This document shows positions 1 through 8,352 of a stretch of DNA of 64,000 nucleotides, piece after piece. The notes beneath the pieces are model-generated. The model saw only the letters and a program-made list of their open reading frames with translations, searched no databases and was not told where the DNA came from. Position 1 is the stretch's first letter, and every line of letters starts with the position of its first letter. The stretch is from JBBIRG01 sp964410965 (lineage in GTDB: Bacteria > CLD3 > SB21 > JBBIRG01). The position numbers were made by a program, and so were the translations under genes. The stretch lies in contig CAYPIY010000002.1 in assembly GCA_964410965.1 (NCBI GenBank), forward strand, positions 124,001 through 188,000. The letters are read 5' to 3'.

Positions 1-1
1 C

Positions 2-1507
2 ACCCGTCTTCCGAAAAAATTGTCCGACAAAACGGAGACGTCCGTGCGGCTGGATGACATTCAGGCCGGCGACCGGCTCCGGGTCAGGCACGGGGAGATC
101 ATTCCCGCGGACGGCGTCCTGATGAGCGCCTCCGTGACCATCGATTACAGCTTCGTGACCGGAGAATCTCGGCTGGTCGGCGCGGCCAACGGCGACCGGG
201 TCTTTGCCGGCGGCCGAATAAACGGAACATCCGCCGAAATCGAAGTCATCCGTCAGGTGTCTCAGAGTTACCTGACCCAGCTGTGGAACCAGATCCGGAA
301 AACGGATGGTTCGGATAAAAACCTTTCGGATCTGTCAGTCCGGTTCGCGCGTATCTTCACCTGGTCGGTCATCGGCGCCTCTTTTTCCGCCGGCCTGTAC
401 TGGCATTTCGCGGACGTTTCGCGTTCGTGGTTCGTCGCGTCGGCGGTACTGATCATCGCCTGTCCCTGCGCGCTGGCGCTGGCGCTGCCGTTTACGTACG
501 GAGCCGGAATGCGGCTGTTCGGCCAGATGGGATTGTATCTCAAAAACCCGAACATCATTGAGCAAATGGCGAAGATTGACACCGTTGTATTCGATAAGAC
601 CGGAACGCTGACGGGTCCCCACGCGGAATCCGTAAGGTATCACGGAAAAGAAATGGACGGTCACCTGTCGCAGGCGGTACGGTCCGTCGCGGGCCAGTCC
701 ACCCATCCGCTCAGCCGCATGATCCACGGGCATCTTCCCGAATCGCCGCCGCTGACGGTGAGCGAATATGAGGAATTTCCTTCGCAGGGCATTCAGGGAA
801 AGGTGAACGGACTGCTAGTTCGCATCGGAAGCCGGGCATGGATATACGGAAGCTATCATGACCAGGCGCAATCCGGAACACCGGATACGATGCCGGTGAT
901 TCACGTCGCGATCAATGATGACCCGGTCGGGTTTTTCAGCGTCGATCACGCCTATCGGGAGGGATTGCCGGACATGATGAATATACTTAAGTCCGGCGGT
1001 TATCAGGTGAAAATTCTTTCCGGCGATCACGATCATGAGCGCGATTATCTTGAACATTTGCTGGGTCCCGGCGCTGACATGCGGTTTCAGCAGTCGCCCT
1101 ATGACAAACTTGATTTCATCGGAAACCTCCGGTCAGAAGGACGGCGCGTGCTGATGATCGGCGACGGACTGAACGACGCGGGCGCGCTGCATAAAAGCTC
1201 GGTGGGCATGGCGATAACCGAAAGGATCGGGACATTCACCCCGAACTCGGATTCGATCCTGGACGCCGCTTCGTTCAACCGCTTACCCGATTTTCTCGGG
1301 ATGTCGAAATCCTGCGTCCGGATCGTATATGCGGGCTATACGGTTTCATTCCTTTACAACGCGGCCGGTATTGCCCTTGCCGTGCTCGGTTATGTCACGC
1401 CCCTGTTATCGGCGATCCTGATGCCGGTCAGTTCCGTTTCCGTGGTCGCAATGACCGTAGGACTGGTGAAGTGGAAATCGATCCGTATGTTCAGAACGAA
1501 ATCCTAA
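2..1507 (+). CDS. Copper-type heavy-metal P1B ATPase (CcoI/FixI/CopA-like), 5' end outside window
   Basis: The reading frame is open from base 2, so this is the last 501 residues of a larger protein; the metal-binding domain and first membrane helices lie upstream. Visible motifs in order are the actuator TGES (VTGES), the membrane metal site CPC inside ACPCALALALPF, the phosphorylation site DKTGT, the HP motif (STHPLSR) of the nucleotide domain and the hinge GDGLND. Two C-terminal helices follow, containing YN and MPVSSVSVV, as in P1B-1 copper pumps. The family moves Cu+ from the cytoplasm across the inner membrane. A CcoI/FixI role in cbb3 oxidase copper loading is inferred from the general look of the C-terminus and from a TauE/SafE-like gene 4 kb away on the other strand; no oxidase gene is visible. 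P1B ATPase is certain, the subgroup is not. Confidence 0.9.
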   Translation, partial: TRLPKKLSDKTETSVRLDDIQAGDRLRVRHGEIIPADGVLMSASVTIDYSFVTGESRLVGAANGDRVFAGGRINGTSAEIEVIRQVSQSYLTQLWNQIRKTDGSDKNLSDLSVRFARIFTWSVIGASFSAGLYWHFADVSRSWFVASAVLIIACPCALALALPFTYGAGMRLFGQMGLYLKNPNIIEQMAKIDTVVFDKTGTLTGPHAESVRYHGKEMDGHLSQAVRSVAGQSTHPLSRMIHGHLPESPPLTVSEYEEFPSQGIQGKVNGLLVRIGSRAWIYGSYHDQAQSGTPDTMPVIHVAINDDPVGFFSVDHAYREGLPDMMNILKSGGYQVKILSGDHDHERDYLEHLLGPGADMRFQQSPYDKLDFIGNLRSEGRRVLMIGDGLNDAGALHKSSVGMAITERIGTFTPNSDSILDAASFNRLPDFLGMSKSCVRIVYAGYTVSFLYNAAGIALAVLGYVTPLLSAILMPVSSVSVVAMTVGLVKWKSIRMFRTKS

Positions 1508-1697
1508 CCCCCTGCCCTATAACAAAAACTATCACAGGCGCTCTCAAAGACCGATTCCCGGATAGTGACCGGCCATAAACAGAAAAACTCTGTGGTCACT
1601 CAAAATTCCGGTTAACAGACTGATCATCCTGCTAAAAGATAGAAGCCCGCTTAACACCAAATATATCTGAAACGACGGTTTTATTTCGCCTTTCACA
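1508..1697. other. Convergent intergenic gap
   Basis: This gap lies between the stop codons of the ATPase (+) and the M23 protein (-). An imperfect inverted repeat, GTGACC near 1566 and GGTCAC near 1594, could form a weak hairpin but has no adjoining T tract. I see no gene in it. Confidence 0.4.
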
Positions 1698-3944
1698 TTA
1701 CCTGACCAAAAGCAATTTTCCGGATTTTTGGAACCCGTTAACCCGGATATAACAGATGTAAAGTCCGCTAGAGACCGCCGTTCCTTTATCGTTGCGCCCG
1801 TCCCAAATGATGCGGTAGGAGCCTGCTTTTTGAACTTCATCGACGAGCCGGCGAACCGGTTGCCCTAAAACATTATAAAGGGTCATTTTCACAGAACCCG
1901 TTTCAGGAATATCGTACCGGATGCTGGTGGCCGGATTAAACGGATTCGGATGATTTGGATAAAGCCGGTATACCTGAGGTCTCTGATTCGGTTCGGCTGA
2001 TATGCCGACGGGATCATTACGGATCTGAAAATCCATGCTGTCGGTCTGCGCATTACCCGAAGGATCCAGCGCCTCAACATAAATCCTGTAGTTTCCGTCC
2101 GGAAAGCTTGCCGTTTGCAGGGACAAGTTTTTTTCAGAAAGGTCGATCATGGAATCTCCGTCACTGTTCGTCAGAATATGATAGAAGTTCCTTTCCTCAT
2201 CCATCCATGACGGGGCGAGAAGCAGATCATCCATTTTGTATATTACTCCTGCCCAGGGTTCATATGAGGAAGAATTGTAAAACGGATAAATGTGATTGAG
2301 TATATGCGCAAGCCGGGAGGGGAGAACAACAGTTCCGTTTGAAGTGTTTTTGATCCGGTAAATTATTTTATATGCAGGCTGCTGCCATGCAGAGTTCCCT
2401 ATCTGATCGGCGACCCTCACAATGATATCGATATCGCCATACAGACTGTCGGCGTTCAGATACACACTGCTTTCATTCAGGCAGAACGCGAATTTTGAAT
2501 TCGGGAATACCGGCTGAAATACGGGCGCTGTATTATCCTGAAGCGGTGAAAGGGCCAAAAGAGGATTAAAATTAATTCCCCATTCATTATCGTTGTACTG
2601 CCAGACAAGGCCTGAATCCCTGATATTGACGAAATGGATGTGACCCCATTCGGCGGTCCATTCCACGATGTCGCCGATATAATCGTGAATCTGAACAGTA
2701 TCCCCTACGCCGAACTGAATCGTGTTTTCGATAAGGTGCGCATAAAGCCATCCATTCGAATAACCTTCGGCCTGCGTATCACTGATGGCCATCCTCCAGT
2801 ACGAAGCGCCCCCGATTGACAGGACGCATTTCACTATGCCGCTTTCTACGGCGTAGGCCGGCTCGGCGATGGGAGTGATGAGGTCCAGCCCCTGATGCAA
2901 ATAGGAAAAATCGGATGTTCCGTAGCCCATGTGCTGCTCATAATGATTCCATACGGTTCGGTTACTGTCAAACGGATAAAAAGGCCATGGAATGGAATTA
3001 TACCGGCCGGGTGTTTTTAATGGCAGATGCGGGTTTTCAGTGTTTCGATGAATTCTGGTTTCGCCTTCAATTACGCTTGAACGGAAGTTTCTTAAATCAT
3101 AACTTTTAAGAAGCCCCCTGGAAATCGTTTTGGTTTTGAAATGAATTCCCGCAAGCAGGTCGCCCTGGTCATGCTTAAGGTCCCTGAAATACATATTCTC
3201 ACCAAGCTGTTCATGAAAAATCAACTCGCCCGTCGTCAGGGAGTAAACACTGATATTTTTTTTGTCGATAACCGCGATCCCGTTTATTTCCGGGAGAAGG
3301 GCTGCCGAGCGGGGATATTCACTTTCCATGCGGATCGTTCTCGCCGGATTCCCCGGCGATTGAAGACAGATTTTACCGGATGCGGCAACGGCTATCAGCG
3401 GCGGATCCTCAATTCCGTCAATGCAAAAACCCTGGGGCAGCAATTCAGTTTCCTGATTCTCCAGGTTAATCGCGTGATACCCTCGGGAAGTGCGGACAAA
3501 AAGGTAATTGCCCTCCCGTGAGAATGAGCAAGCCGTTATCCCCGGGAAATCCATCGTAAATGACTTGCGGCCGTTCGGAGAATAGACATGTATGGCCTGA
3601 TCTCCCTTATAATGATGAGAATGATCGTACACAATCATACGGCCTGAATTTGAAATATCGATATCAGAACCGCCGATATCGTCAAGCCTGTATACCGTTT
3701 GTCCGTCCCGGTTTATCATTTCAAGGCCGTGTAATTTTCTCTGTTCATCGGTCACTTCGCCGATCCTAAATGTGCATTTGTGGAAACCATTCTCGGAATA
3801 CCGGCTTGTGGCTGCCTGATTAATCCCATTCTTTTCCAGGTTGCCGTTAATGGAAGCTCGCCAATCGGTTTGCGCGGTACCAACGGAAAAGGATGCTGCG
3901 AAAAAAATCAAACACAGCAAAACAGAAACGGTGATCGTTTTCAT
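1698..3944 (-). CDS. Secreted M23 metallopeptidase-like protein with C-terminal sorting domain
   Basis: The protein has 748 residues. The start at 3944 is chosen because it begins directly with a signal peptide (MKTITV..., cleavage after GTAQ); the frame stays open further upstream but without a signal. Residues 30-300 look like a beta-propeller-type repeat region with phrases such as IHVYSPNG and ISVYSLTTGE. Residues 335-440 are an M23/LytM-like peptidase core with H350-x3-D354 (HQGLD), H403 (YAHL) and H435/H437 (GHIH), the expected zinc ligands and catalytic histidines. The last ~90 residues contain YPNHPNPFNP, YNVLGQ and GLY, typical of type IX secretion sorting or FlgD-Ig-like tail domains in FCB bacteria. 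The likely role is cell-wall peptide cleavage or another zinc-dependent function at the surface. It is last in a minus-strand run after a lipoprotein. The domains are seen; the substrate is not known. Confidence 0.8.
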   Translation of the reverse strand: MKTITVSVLLCLIFFAASFSVGTAQTDWRASINGNLEKNGINQAATSRYSENGFHKCTFRIGEVTDEQRKLHGLEMINRDGQTVYRLDDIGGSDIDISNSGRMIVYDHSHHYKGDQAIHVYSPNGRKSFTMDFPGITACSFSREGNYLFVRTSRGYHAINLENQETELLPQGFCIDGIEDPPLIAVAASGKICLQSPGNPARTIRMESEYPRSAALLPEINGIAVIDKKNISVYSLTTGELIFHEQLGENMYFRDLKHDQGDLLAGIHFKTKTISRGLLKSYDLRNFRSSVIEGETRIHRNTENPHLPLKTPGRYNSIPWPFYPFDSNRTVWNHYEQHMGYGTSDFSYLHQGLDLITPIAEPAYAVESGIVKCVLSIGGASYWRMAISDTQAEGYSNGWLYAHLIENTIQFGVGDTVQIHDYIGDIVEWTAEWGHIHFVNIRDSGLVWQYNDNEWGINFNPLLALSPLQDNTAPVFQPVFPNSKFAFCLNESSVYLNADSLYGDIDIIVRVADQIGNSAWQQPAYKIIYRIKNTSNGTVVLPSRLAHILNHIYPFYNSSSYEPWAGVIYKMDDLLLAPSWMDEERNFYHILTNSDGDSMIDLSEKNLSLQTASFPDGNYRIYVEALDPSGNAQTDSMDFQIRNDPVGISAEPNQRPQVYRLYPNHPNPFNPATSIRYDIPETGSVKMTLYNVLGQPVRRLVDEVQKAGSYRIIWDGRNDKGTAVSSGLYICYIRVNGFQKSGKLLLVR

Positions 3945-4009
3945 ATTTCGGACTCTTATGTTTATTGTGGAAGTATCGTTTACTAATACATACCGGCCCG
4001 ATGATTCTA

Positions 4010-5338
4010 TCAATTCATCATCGAATCGATCAGGTTCATGGCCTTGCCGGCCGCGTCTTCGCCGATTTTTTTCAGCTGGTCCGAGCTGAATTCCTTTTTA
4101 ACATTGTCATATTCATTCTGAATTTCACTCTGAGTCCGTATAAGTTTTTGCCCGGATTCGGATTTCTCGACTTCGGAAAACCAATCAGTTCTGGAAAGAA
4201 CCAATTTGCCGTATTTAAACATGATTTTCATGATGAATACTTTATCGGTAAGTTTATTCATCGCTTTTTCAGGCTTCCGTTCTTTGAGGAAACCGGTAAC
4301 ATCCCGCAGGATTTCTTTTTCATCATCGCCGAAATAGGAACTGTTCTGAAGTTTTTCGAGATAAACAACAGCCTCGTCGGTTTTACCTCTTTTGATTTTC
4401 ACGTAGGAACCGATCAGCCATACGAGCTCGTTGTCCATATTCATTTTTTTCGCGTCGTCAAGGAAGGCTTCAAGGTCGTCATAACCCTCTTCTTCTTTGT
4501 CAATCTTCAGCCGGTCCAGTCCCCGCAGAAGCGCGCCCGGTGCGTGGATTTGAGCGTAGAGCGCCTCATCCGTTGAATCCGTGCCGGCGATGTTCTGTGT
4601 CTTCATGACGGGAATCAGTGCCGCGCGGTTTTTCTCGGCGACCGAAAGGTAACCGGTAAATTCTTCTTCGGCCATGTACGGCCACTGTTCCTTGAAAAAG
4701 ATCACGCCGCGGATCAAATGCGCCGCCAGTTTCAGTTCGGGTTCTTTGAGGCGCGCCGGATCCACAAGGCTCAGCTCATAAGTGATAAACGATTTCGGCA
4801 CAACTTTGGTTCCCATCCACACGGCCGAGAGGATGAGATGTTCATATCCGGAGTTGTACCAGGATAAAAGCATCTGAGGATTGGGATAATCACCCATACT
4901 GAAAATCTGCTCGAGTATAGTGGGGAAATCATCCTCGTTGATTTTCCGGAGCTCCGACCGGAGTTCGTACAATTCCACGGCGACGCCGGCATACTGAAAA
5001 ACCTGCTGCACGAATGAGGCGTTTGTATCAGGCGATATAACCTTTTTCAGGATAGTCCACGTGAGAAAGGTGATTTTATGAGCTTTCATCTGCCGCGAGT
5101 TTCCGGACATCATCGCCTTCAGTTTTTCTTCCGTCAGGGCGGTATCTTTAAGCGCCTCGGCGGGAATACCCCGGATGCCGATTTTAAGGCCCCGGTAAAT
5201 CAGCGTTTCGGGCGCCTCCAGAGATTCGCGGAACTCACGGCGCTCTTTTTCGATCGGTTCTTCGCAGGTGAACAATCCGCAGCATGAACAGATCATCAGG
5301 GCGATCAGCGACAGTTTAACAATCCATGTTTTTTTCAT
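4010..5338 (-). CDS. Helical exported lipoprotein, function unknown
   Basis: The product has 442 residues and a short positively charged start (MKKTWIVK), a hydrophobic core and several cysteines (ICSCCGLFTC), one of which probably serves as the lipidated residue. The mature part is rich in Leu, Glu and Lys and reads as repeated amphipathic helices, perhaps TPR-like (for example around KIKRGKTDEAVVYLEKLQ). No catalytic motif is visible. It lies 16 bp downstream of the TauE/SafE-like gene, so the two are probably co-transcribed. I do not recognise the family; a scaffold or interaction role in the periplasm or inner face of the outer membrane is only a guess. Confidence 0.65.
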   Translation of the reverse strand: MKKTWIVKLSLIALMICSCCGLFTCEEPIEKERREFRESLEAPETLIYRGLKIGIRGIPAEALKDTALTEEKLKAMMSGNSRQMKAHKITFLTWTILKKVISPDTNASFVQQVFQYAGVAVELYELRSELRKINEDDFPTILEQIFSMGDYPNPQMLLSWYNSGYEHLILSAVWMGTKVVPKSFITYELSLVDPARLKEPELKLAAHLIRGVIFFKEQWPYMAEEEFTGYLSVAEKNRAALIPVMKTQNIAGTDSTDEALYAQIHAPGALLRGLDRLKIDKEEEGYDDLEAFLDDAKKMNMDNELVWLIGSYVKIKRGKTDEAVVYLEKLQNSSYFGDDEKEILRDVTGFLKERKPEKAMNKLTDKVFIMKIMFKYGKLVLSRTDWFSEVEKSESGQKLIRTQSEIQNEYDNVKKEFSSDQLKKIGEDAAGKAMNLIDSMMN

Positions 5339-5354
5339 ATCTTTACTCAGTCAA

Positions 5355-6062
5355 TTAGTGGCAGGATGTTCCGGTTTGGTTCATTTCCACGGGCGCTTTG
5401 GGGCTAAGATAGGGAATACCGAGTTCCATGCCGCGGAGTATGAATATAATTCCAAGCCCTCCGATGGCGACAGGTGCAAGCCGGGTCAGCTTTTTCCGTA
5501 CATTCGCGCTGACCATATGGCCGAAAAACGAAACGGCGAACAGTGCCGGCGTTGTACCAAGTCCGAAAAGAAACATGTACATCATCCCGCTGAACCAGTC
5601 GGCGAGCGCGATCGAGCCCGCGAGCGCCATATACACAAACCCGCAGGGCAGCAGGCCGTTGATGAGACCGATCGACAATAATGAAAAGTAACCGTGCCGC
5701 GTCATCAAAAAATTAAACCGGCGTTTGATTCTGTCAGGAAATGTGTTTACAGCCTGGTTTGAAAAAATGATTTTGCTGAGTTTCGTGGGAACGAGCGCCA
5801 TCAGTACCATGAAAATACCCACGCCGATAGAGACTTCATTCTGGAATCCGAATCCCGCGACCGAAGACCCGATCAGCCCCAGAACGGCGCCCATCAAGGC
5901 ATAAGTTACGGCACGGCCAACATTATATAGCAGGATGCGTCCCATCCACGCGAAGCCGATTTTGTATCCTCCGCTCGGGAGTGCGAGAGCGACGGGCCCG
6001 CACATGCCGATACAGTGAGGGCTTCCGAAGAAACCGAACATGAGACCCAGCCATATTTCCAT
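5355..6062 (-). CDS. TauE/SafE-like (DsbD_2-type) membrane protein, possible cytochrome oxidase assembly factor
   Basis: The protein has 235 residues and about six membrane helices. The N-terminal signature GFFGSPHCIGMCGPVALALP, with its HC-x3-C pair, is characteristic of the short SafE/UreH-like transporters commonly encoded next to ccoI and other cbb3 oxidase maturation genes. A second internal repeat begins near GLINGLLPCGFVYMAL, the usual inverted-repeat partner with a Pro-Cys-Gly turn. The family is thought to handle metal or thiol chemistry at the inner membrane. Here it sits 31 bp after the GWxTD gene and 16 bp before the lipoprotein gene. The copper ATPase at 2-1507 makes a copper/oxidase role plausible, but the strands differ and no oxidase subunits are in view. 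Confidence 0.8.
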   Translation of the reverse strand: MEIWLGLMFGFFGSPHCIGMCGPVALALPSGGYKIGFAWMGRILLYNVGRAVTYALMGAVLGLIGSSVAGFGFQNEVSIGVGIFMVLMALVPTKLSKIIFSNQAVNTFPDRIKRRFNFLMTRHGYFSLLSIGLINGLLPCGFVYMALAGSIALADWFSGMMYMFLFGLGTTPALFAVSFFGHMVSANVRKKLTRLAPVAIGGLGIIFILRGMELGIPYLSPKAPVEMNQTGTSCH

Positions 6063-6093
6063 TGATGCGCCCTTTCAGTTTATTTCTAATATA

Positions 6094-8322
6094 TCACTTT
6101 TCATTTTCCAAAATCAACGGCGTCGTTTTTTTGCTCCGGCGCTGGGTATTCAGGTCTGTAACCGTAATCTCCAGAACGGAAGCGCCCTCAGGAACCTCGC
6201 TCACGTCGAACGCCATATATTCCCGTGAAACGGCCGAGAGCCCTTCCTTCGCCGTGATTGAGCCAATCGAGCCTTCCTGTTTGGTGAATATATTTTTGAT
6301 CGTATTAACGAATGTTTCCCGGCTTTTGTCCGGCAGCATCTTGTATTCAATCTGGTACCGGCTTTTTCCATCCGCGTCCAGCGTCAGGTTGTAAATCTCG
6401 TAATACACGTATAATGGTTTGGATTTATTATTCATTTTCCCGGGATTCGGCAATACGCGGATTGCCGTGCCGGGTTTGGTGTATTTATCGGCGGTCATTC
6501 CATCGTCGATTTTGAACGCCGTCTGAACGTCGCTCATCTGAAGCTGATCGGATGAGTAATCCGGCACAACGATTCTGGCTTTATACACGCCTTCTTTGAC
6601 CGTGTCGCTCAACGCCCGCAATCCTATGTGATATGTGCCCGGTTTTAACTGAATCCGGCGGACATCGAGAAAGTAATTTGATTGGTCGAAACTTAATTCT
6701 TTGAGGATGTTCATCTCGTAGGTCTTTGAATGTACTTCTTTAAACTGATGATCGTAAACGCTCAGCAAGACCTTCAGTGAAGCGCTTTCTTTTCTCATAT
6801 CATCTTTTTCCGGAATGAATGAAAGCTCGCTTAACGGGATGATGTAAAAAAAATCAACTGATGAAAAATTATTTTTATCCCGGTACGATGAGTAACTGAA
6901 TGAAAGAGGCAGATGGGGTTTTTTGTAATCCGGATAAAAAAACTGTTTTTTTGTGTTCTCGTAATTTTTTTCAAACTCAGCGCTGATTTCAAGTTCGGAT
7001 AACTTTTTTTTCAGTAAACGATCGTAAACCGGATGATGTTTGTTCCTTTCAAGATATAACCCCATATAGGTTGTCACGATCGCGGGAAAACCAAACTTTG
7101 TCGGGGCGCTCCCTAGTCCCACGCTCTTGGTCAGAGGTTTCAGCTCATAAAACCCGTTCGAATTCACAAAATCAAAATATAAATTTTCGGTATCATAAAA
7201 CCAGGATTCATTGGGATAAATATTTATGCCTGCCGCAACATTAACCTGATCAAATCCTCCTTCCGATTTTCCCTCCCGGGCTCCCGGGGTTCCGTTTTTG
7301 TTTAATGCAAAAACGATGCTGCCGTCATTGCCCTGAGACATATTTCCCAGATGAGTACGATCAGGTTTTCCCATGCGCACATAGATTTTACCCCGGTCAT
7401 CCAGCCATGGTCTCATCGCGTAATAATAGATTGAACGTGCATGGAACAGCCGTTTGTAATGCTCGGCCAGCCTTTCGTTCGTGTTCGTCGTTAAATCCAG
7501 GTCACGGCTTTTCCAGAACCGCCTGAGAAATTCAAGCTTGTCATGCGTGGTTTTCAGGGTGTCCCATTCGGCTTTTTCTTCATTGCCCGCGATGATGTCC
7601 GCTTCGGAATAAAGACTGTCAATCAGAACGTTGTCCGGTATATTGGATAAACCATTGACAAAATACTCGCTGAACCGGTCTGTTACGCCCAGCCTGAGCA
7701 AATTGAACGCACAGGTGATCAGCGGCCAGGTATTACCGGATTGTGACAGAAGAATAGCGCCTTTTTCAAAGCATTCCGCGGCTTCAAGATTTCGTTCAAG
7801 CTTTTCATACAGGGAAGCAAGCTCGAACCATACCGGCTTAAAACCGTAAGTGTAACAGGTGTCACAGCGCTGAGCGGTTTTTATGTACCAGGTTATCGCC
7901 AGTTCCGGTTTTTTCTTCAGTTCGTAATACTTGCCCTTTAAAAAAAGCGCCTCGGCATCCAGGGCGTCAGCATCCAGTACACGGTCGATATCCTTTAACG
8001 GGCGGTCGCCGAAACTGCTGAAAACCGATTCGTATTTATTTATAGTCGCCTCCCATAAAGCGGCCGCTGCCGAGATTTTGTAATCATCGGCTTTGGGTTT
8101 TTTTCGCTTGAAGCAATCGTCATGAATCTTCCGGGCATCTTTTATTTTTCCCGTTTGTATGAGCAACTTCGAAAGAACGACTAAAGAGTCATGGGGAAAA
8201 TTGTGCTTGTTTTTCAGTATAAATTCCATCCGGCCTTCGGAAGAACTATCCTGGCTAAGCGCCGCGGTGCAGAGCCACGCAAACAGGCTTATCACGATCA
8301 CAGTCTCACGAATAACTTTCAT
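6094..8322 (-). CDS. GWxTD-domain exported protein
   Basis: The protein has 742 residues with an N-terminal signal (cleavage probably after AALSQ). Residues 30-230 are TPR-like helices (for example DALDAEALFLKGKYYELKKKPELAITWY). Near residues 265-330 comes the GWxTD signature region, FWKSRDLDLTTNTNER...RPWLDDRGKIYVRMGKPD; the name-giving GWxTD is degenerate here (PWLDD). The C-terminal half is beta-rich with segments typical of these proteins (YVYYEIYNL, AFDVSEVPEGASVLEITVTDL). The family is widespread in FCB-group genomes and its biochemical role is unknown. It is 30 bp downstream of the solute-binding lipoprotein and 31 bp upstream of the TauE/SafE-like gene. Confidence 0.85.
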   Translation of the reverse strand: MKVIRETVIVISLFAWLCTAALSQDSSSEGRMEFILKNKHNFPHDSLVVLSKLLIQTGKIKDARKIHDDCFKRKKPKADDYKISAAAALWEATINKYESVFSSFGDRPLKDIDRVLDADALDAEALFLKGKYYELKKKPELAITWYIKTAQRCDTCYTYGFKPVWFELASLYEKLERNLEAAECFEKGAILLSQSGNTWPLITCAFNLLRLGVTDRFSEYFVNGLSNIPDNVLIDSLYSEADIIAGNEEKAEWDTLKTTHDKLEFLRRFWKSRDLDLTTNTNERLAEHYKRLFHARSIYYYAMRPWLDDRGKIYVRMGKPDRTHLGNMSQGNDGSIVFALNKNGTPGAREGKSEGGFDQVNVAAGINIYPNESWFYDTENLYFDFVNSNGFYELKPLTKSVGLGSAPTKFGFPAIVTTYMGLYLERNKHHPVYDRLLKKKLSELEISAEFEKNYENTKKQFFYPDYKKPHLPLSFSYSSYRDKNNFSSVDFFYIIPLSELSFIPEKDDMRKESASLKVLLSVYDHQFKEVHSKTYEMNILKELSFDQSNYFLDVRRIQLKPGTYHIGLRALSDTVKEGVYKARIVVPDYSSDQLQMSDVQTAFKIDDGMTADKYTKPGTAIRVLPNPGKMNNKSKPLYVYYEIYNLTLDADGKSRYQIEYKMLPDKSRETFVNTIKNIFTKQEGSIGSITAKEGLSAVSREYMAFDVSEVPEGASVLEITVTDLNTQRRSKKTTPLILENEK

Positions 8323-8352
8323 ACGATAATCCCCGTTTATATCAACCCCTGT

